This document shows positions 58,149 through 64,000 of a DNA stretch of 64,000 nucleotides, one piece after another. Every line of letters starts with the position of its first letter. The first letter of the stretch is position 1. Origin of the DNA: Sialis fuliginosa (taxonomy: Eukaryota > Arthropoda > Insecta > Megaloptera > Sialidae). The stretch spans positions 34,381,001 through 34,445,000 of the forward strand of contig OY540813.1 of the NCBI GenBank assembly GCA_961205875.1, in the 5' to 3' direction. Below the pieces are notes generated by a model. The model did no database searches. It had not been told where the DNA came from and saw only the letters and a program-made list of their open reading frames with translations. A program made the position numbers and the translations under genes.

Positions 58149-59811
58149 CAGGGTTACTGGTAATTCGATACATTTCTTTTAAGGGGTAATAGTAGAGATG
58201 GCAAGTAACCATTTGAACCCAATATTGCCTTATACAAATGTTAACCGTTACTGAGATATTTAAAATTTTAGAATTTTTCAAAAATATCCCAAATTTCAAC
58301 TTTAAACTCATTTTTTTTTTTTTTAATACACAGTTTTTATTTTATTTTGCTTCTGATACTCAGACAATATGCCGGTACTTTGTTAGAAAGAACAAAATGA
58401 GTACAATTTACTTAAACTTCGACACAGTGCCTCGAAACTCTATCACTTCGATATTTTTTATAAGTTTTTTTTTGTTTAAAATCCAAATTCTCCAAAAAAA
58501 TCACTAACTAATTTAATGTACAAAGTCTTTTAAAAACTTCCTTATCTTTCTAGCTATCCAATGAGATACAAATGTTATTTAAAAAAACTCTCTACTTAGG
58601 AGGAATAAGTCTCAGAAACGAAACAGATCGCAAATTGTTAAAATAGCACGCGGGGGTTATTTACACAAACGTGTTGATTTTAACAAAATAAAACAAACAT
58701 CTGGTTTGAAAAAAATAACTTTTATTATTTTTACAAATCCTGCTCAATTTGAGAACCTCTATTTTTAATGCAGGCTCTACATCTACGCCGTATTTCAGTC
58801 CTGGTGACTCTTGATATCAGATTATTTCTAGCTATCCAACGAAATAAAAATGTTTTAAATTTTTACGCATACAATAATAAAAACTTCTATGACAAAACTG
58901 ATACTATCATAGATAAGTAAACAAACAAACGAAAACACATTTTAATTGTTGCACAAAATCACAACAATTAAAAATTTCACATGCATACAGACAGCGGTAA
59001 ATTCAAAATACAGCTAAATTTTTCATCCTTTTCATATAAAGTTATCATATCCTAATATGCGCTTTCTGTGATAGTAGTTTTTATTATTGTATGCATAAAA
59101 ATTTAAAACATTTTTATTTCGTTGGATAGCTAGAAATAATCTGATATCAAGAGTCACCAGGACTGAAATACGGCGTAGATGTAGAGCCTGCATTAAAAAT
59201 AGAGGTTCTCAAATTGAGCAGGATTTGTAAAAATAATAAAAGTTATTTTTTTCAAACCAGATGTTTGTTTTATTTTGTTAAAATCAACACGTTTGTGTAA
59301 ATAACCCCCGCGTGCTATTTTAACAATTTGCGATCTGTTTCGTTTCTGAGACTTATTCCTCCTAAGTAGAGAGTTTTTTTAAATAACATTTGTATCTCAT
59401 TGGATAGCTAGAAAGATAAGGAAGTTTTTAAAAGACTTTGTACATTAAATTAGTTAGTGATTTTTTTGGAGAATTTGCATTTTAAACAAAAAAAAACTTA
59501 TAAAAAATATCGAAGTGATAGAGTTTCGAGGCACTGTGTCGAAGTTTAAGTAAATTGTACTCATTTTGTTCTTTCTAACAAAGTACCGGCATATTGTCTG
59601 AGTATCAGAAGCAAAATAAAATAAAAACTGTGTATTAAAAAAAAAAAAATGAGTTTAAAGTTGAAATTTGGGATATTTTTGAAAAATTCTAAAATTTTAA
59701 ATATCTCAGTAACGGTTAACATTTGTATAAGGCAATATTGGGTTCAAATGGTTACTTGCCATCTCTACTATTACCCCTTAAAAGAAATGTATCGAATTAC
59801 CAGTAACCCTG
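58149..59811. mobile_element. Near-perfect 1.66-kb palindrome, TA-flanked
   Basis: CAGGGTTACTGGTAATTCGA at the left and its complement at the right, TA on both sides (58147-58148, 59812-59813). Arms of about 750 bp pair with few differences around a centre near 58980. Each arm can be read (right arm on plus near 59130-59225) as a short peptide with ISRVTRTEIRRRCRACIKN, weakly like the C-terminus of Tc1/mariner-type proteins. Confidence 0.8.
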
Positions 59812-60011
59812 TATAGGTACGTGATGTGTTTTAGTGATAATTTACAACAAAAAATATATTCGTAATGATCATTACAAACTTGACATAAAAACGAAATTAA
59901 AAATGCTTATTTGTTAGTAAAGATTCAGGACAGAACAAATAGGTATATTTACATGAACTATTTTGAATTTTTTCTTTGTAGTTGTATAACTAAAAACTCA
60001 AAAATAAAAAA

Positions 60012-60222
60012 TATAAAAAAACTTTTTTTTTTAATAATTTGTCTTTTAAAAACCGACTAAAAAGCTGAAAATAAAATTCAGTTATACTCTTTTCGTACTA
60101 AATATTGTATTTGTTTTTTTTTTAAATGCAATATTTAGTACGAAAAGAGTCTAACTGAATTTTATTTTCAGCTTTTTAGTCGGTTTTTAAAAGGCAAATT
60201 ATTTTTTAAAAAAGTTTTTTTT
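60012..60222. repeat. Hairpin MITE
   Basis: TTTTAAAAACCGACTAAAAA and its complement form ~95-bp arms around a T-rich centre near 60117. Confidence 0.8.
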
Positions 60223-60770
60223 ATATTTTTTTTTATTATTGAGGATAGTGACCAGATTTTAGTTTTTATAAACCCTGACATGTAAATGAAGACCCCTTTT
60301 TTAATTTTATTTTATCCTTTTTATTTTTATTTTCATAAAATTTATTAAAAAAATTATTACCCTAATCTGCACATTTGTGCCCCCTACTATTTTTGACGAG
60401 CTATTTTTTTTAGTGATGATTTTTTGCAAAATCCGGAGAATTTGCACCGAAACCCTGAGCCCAGAAAACCAGTATGAAACCCTGATACTCCGTGTCAAAA
60501 CCTGAGATCTGGTCACGGCCCTAATTGAGGACCTTTTTTTTAGTAATTGCCTATTGCCTACATTTTTTATACGAAATAATGTTTTTTTGTTTTATTGGCT
60601 ATGGGGTCCCTAAATCCTACTAAATAAATTACCTATTCTAAATATGATTTCAATTATATTTATTATGTAGGTAATTACCTACACAATATTTCGCATATTT
60701 TGTAAAATACCGTCATAAGTTAGTTGTATAAGTCAAAATACCTCAACTTGGGGTTATGATGATAACACTC
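60223..60770. other. AT-rich stretch, no gene
   Basis: No supported frame or repeat boundary seen. Confidence 0.4.
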
Positions 60771-62587
60771 CAAGGTTAGTAAAGTAGTAGGTTGCCTCAT
60801 AACTCTGTGCGGGGAGTTGCATGAGACGGGAGATTGCGTCATCGTGAGGGACTCTTTGACATTATAAATGGCTGTCAAACTATATTTACTCTTTATTTTA
60901 GTTAAGCTGATTTATTGTAAGTGGTTTTTAAATATTTTCATTTGATATTGATAGTGTACTGAGTTTTAAATCTAAATTTTTATTATTTTATTATTATAAA
61001 TTATAGTTTTAAACAAGTGTTTTTTTATGTGTAACCAACAAATGTATTTTCTTTAAGCATTGATTTCTGTTTAAGAAAACATAAGTTAGTCTCATATCTC
61101 AAAAACTACGAGATTTCTGAAAATTAAAAAAATATTTCTAAATAGACAATACTAAACCCTACAGTATTTATTTGAAACATTTATTAAAATTTCAAGTCGC
61201 TTAAGAAATATTCACGATGGAAAAATTTGGACTAAAATAGTTTTTGGCTAGTATCTAGTAGGCTATGAAATTTTTGTGAAATGTAAATACACCATTGAAC
61301 TGTCCCCTTTTAAAGGTAACTTTTCTCTCATTTAACCGAATCTCTATCTCTTATAGTTTCCAAGATCCCCATACTGTCCCCTGTTATTTAGACACCCAAT
61401 TTTTTTCCATTTTATTTGAAAAAGTTCATAATAGAATGAAATGTTTATAACAAAAAATGTAGAGAACGTTATTATCTATAGTTTATGTTCTATTAATTTT
61501 TTTATATCTGTCATCAGTAAGCCTGAATTATTTGTTTTATATAAGTAAATACAGGCACATTTTTTTATTGTATAAGAAAGTTAAGTGACATCCATGACAG
61601 ATTTTTCAATTTTTTAAAATGCCATATGAGAAAATTGATCCCAACATAAAATTTCATATGATAAAAGGTAAACTTGACATGGAATGATTAAAAAATAGTC
61701 CATTTTTCTTAGTTTAAAAAGAAGTTGTTAATTAAAACAGTATTATCTTGTTATCAATGGAACGCAGAAAATAATGTCTTTCTTTTTTATATGAGGTAAA
61801 AAAATGATATTGGGCACAATAAAAAAGTTATATAAAAATTAAGTTCGTAAGAAAAGTAAAATTTTCAGATTTTCAAAAATTGTGGGGAACCCTTAAGATT
61901 TGGAGAAAAATGGATAATGACAAAAAATAATCTTCTCAATAAGAACTTTAAAACACACAAAAGAAAATTGAAATCAGACGACTAGGAACTGAGATACAGC
62001 CAATTTAATAAAAACGGTGGGGGCCATCTTTAATAGCCGATATAATGGTGTTCTACACGGATTTTAAAGTGGCTCCCTATCTAAAAATTATTCTTTTGAC
62101 CTTATCTATGAGCACAGAAAGTGTCATACCCCAATCAAAAAGTGCAGGGTTTTTTTACGTACCACAAGTACTAAATGAAACATATTAATTTCACTTCAAA
62201 AAAAAAATTTAAGTAGCATAAAAATCACTAATAATCAAACTCGCTCCACTACTCATTTACATAAGAAAATACACACAATTTCGACTCATTCGCGATGTTT
62301 AAATGTCCACCATTTTGACACCTATTGGCCGATTGTCATCAAATCACGCTGTAAGACAGTTAAATGTATATATTCAGAAATGGTAGTAATCAAATATCAT
62401 CACATATATATTTCAAATTGAGGACATTTAATTAAAAATTTGCCACTACTGGGGTGCTTGCCAAGACTGGTGCCGTTACCTTATATGAAACAACGTTTGA
62501 AAGGTTCCTCAGGGTGACGTCATCCCACACAACCGCTGATTGGTCAAAAAGTTATGAGGCAACTTATACATATACATACTAACCTTG
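60771..62587. mobile_element. CAAGGTTA-family MITE, split copy, 9-bp duplication ATAACACTC
   Basis: The left tip CAAGGTTAGTAAAGTAGTAG starts at 60771, and the right tip ...ACTAACCTTG ends at 62587. ATAACACTC flanks both (60762-60770, 62588-62596), an exact 9-bp match. The MITE body is present at 60771-61070 and 62481-62587. About 1.4 kb of foreign DNA replaces roughly 120 bp of the middle. Confidence 0.85.
61402..62171. mobile_element. Right-half copy of the 12637-14783 foldback
   Basis: Matches about 14000-14783 in order: CAAAAAATGTAGAGAACG, GATCCCAACATAAAATTTC, GTGGGGAACCC, GGGGGCCATCTTTAATAGCC, then GTACCACAAGTACTAAAT at the end. The left half is missing. Confidence 0.8.
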
Positions 62588-63360
62588 ATAACACTCTAAG
62601 TACACAGATTTTCATTATTTTACCAATCTTCTAAAGATTTATAGACCTCATTCTCAACTTTATTATAATATATTTCAGAATATTTCTGTAAATATTTAAC
62701 ACTTTCGAATAACAACGTTATTTGGTGCGAAAATGTGTTCCATGTATTCACGTATATTGTGTACATTATATTATTTACTTATATGTATTTACAAAAAATC
62801 AAATTAAAAGTTCATACCGTGTCATCCATGACTAAATGGTTATTTTATTAATGTACCGAATATTAAATATTTGATTATTTACAAAATACTTCTTGTTAGA
62901 AAGAAACGTAGATTTGATACCATAGACTTATAGAATGGACTGATTGTGAGTAAACAGCTGTGGTATATAGATAAGTAAATATAGTCCAGTACATTTAGAC
63001 GAAAAATAGATGTGTCTGGGGAAAAATTCGCAATAAGCTGAATTTCTGTATACACCTTCATTTTGTGTTTATAAATAAGGTACCAAAAGTCCACAACAAT
63101 CCCATGAGAGCATACTTTTTTACAGCTCACAAAAGGTGCTAACAATTAGTTTTAAGTAAATATCTCTGTATCTATAGGTTCTATGACTAAAATAGTTATT
63201 ATCAAATATAAAGTTTAGAAAATTACCTACAATAAAGATCTCACAACTTTTTTCGTACAAGTAATCGTTTTCGATTATTAAGAGGGTATTCTAGTCTAAA
63301 AATGTGAAAATATCAACAAAAAAATGTATTGCAATTTTATCAAAAATATGTGTTCAAAAC
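62588..63360. other. AT-rich stretch with a decayed MITE tip
   Basis: CCATAGACTTATAGAATGGAC at 62920 is a diverged tip of the 30520 MITE family. No gene. Confidence 0.45.
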
Positions 63361-64000
63361 CAGTGGCGGTGCGTGCACAATGACTATAGTGAGGCCAAAA
63401 AAAATCCTGTACTTTTAAACAATATCCTCTGGACCGGAATTTTACTCCCTGGACAAGACCCCCCCCCCTCTTATTGTTAGAGACGATCATTACAACATTA
63501 CAAAAAAATATTTAATTACAAATAATTGATTAATATCCTCTGGACCGGAATTTGACTCCCTGGGCAAGACACCCCCCCCCCCCCCTCTTATTGTTAGAGA
63601 CGATCATTACATCATTACAAAAAAATATTTAATTACAAATAATTGATAAATATTATTCGTCGATCCTTCATAGATACAAATTTGTTTATTATTCCGTCAA
63701 AAAAAGTTTATTTTTTTGGCAGTTCAATCAAAAAATTCCTTTTCTATAGATATGTCCTAAAGCAGAGAGATTCATATAGAAGAACATAATACTTAATTCA
63801 TAACTGATAATAATGCAATATAATGCTAAATAACATAAAATCATACATTAATATTGATAAAATATAAAATTGTTTGCTCTAACAATTATACAGAATTTAA
63901 AATAAAATTTTACAACAATAACTACAAACTGAATCGAATGAATCGAACAAGTGTATTGCCTCTGCACGCATACACCTATACTACGAATATACATATTATT
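63361..64000. mobile_element. Possible hAT-type element, left end only, with a tandem duplication
   Basis: CAGTGGCGGTGCGTGCAC at 63361 looks like a hAT tip. CTGCACGCATACACC near 63961 may be the start of the right end, but no full tip is in the window. Inside, a ~113-bp block with CTCTGGACCGGAATTT is duplicated at about 63422 and 63534, each copy with a C-run. Confidence 0.4.

Overview
This window looks like insect (at least arthropod) nuclear DNA: very AT-rich, with short introns flanked by GT/AG signals, and crowded with Ty3/Gypsy, Helitron (hairpin plus CTAG end), hAT-type, mariner-type and Penelope-like elements. I cannot name the species. Apart from one intact LTR retrotransposon and a set of open KH-domain exons, almost everything is transposon-derived and much of it is nested.

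Layout. 1-6710: a young Ty3/Gypsy element (5' LTR cut by the window edge; gag, pol, 3' LTR) sitting in a LINE tail (6711-6920). 7005-7419: a TA-flanked MITE. 7508-10049: a DNA transposon with a broken DDE/SWIM transposase, 18-bp terminal inverted repeats and a 5-bp ACATT duplication. 12407-15484: a large inverted-repeat (foldback) structure. 15820-16945: a hAT-type MITE containing a second one. 18.8-22.2 kb: remnants of a SWIM-like exon, two mariner transposases and a Gypsy integrase. 22.6-24.5 kb: Helitron-like repeats. 25.3-27.2 kb: MITEs. 27.3-38.9 kb: a large inverted duplication around a dead SNF2 helicase gene of the TTF2/Lodestar type. Its arms carry a palindromic Penelope-like fragment with a hammerhead-like motif and a 3-kb foldback with 8-bp target duplications. 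40.4-43 kb: a Helitron, a Gypsy RT remnant, a hAT-type MITE and a 32-bp minisatellite. 45.4-46.7 kb: another foldback. 47.8-57.8 kb: five tandem minus-strand exons, each with a KH domain and a KH-like half, resembling the last KH domain of vigilin. Four are open and multiples of three; one is broken by a hAT-type insertion. 58.1-62.6 kb: palindromic elements and a split copy of the CAAGGTTA MITE.

How the pieces work together. Gag and Pol are in frames related by -1, and a canonical slippery heptamer followed by a stem lies just before the gag stop, so Gag-Pol is probably made by -1 frameshifting. Many elements can be bounded exactly because both copies of the target-site duplication are visible, which gives an order of insertion in several nests. 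The KH exons could be spliced together in frame as parts of one minus-strand gene running beyond the window, but no start codon or end of that gene is visible.
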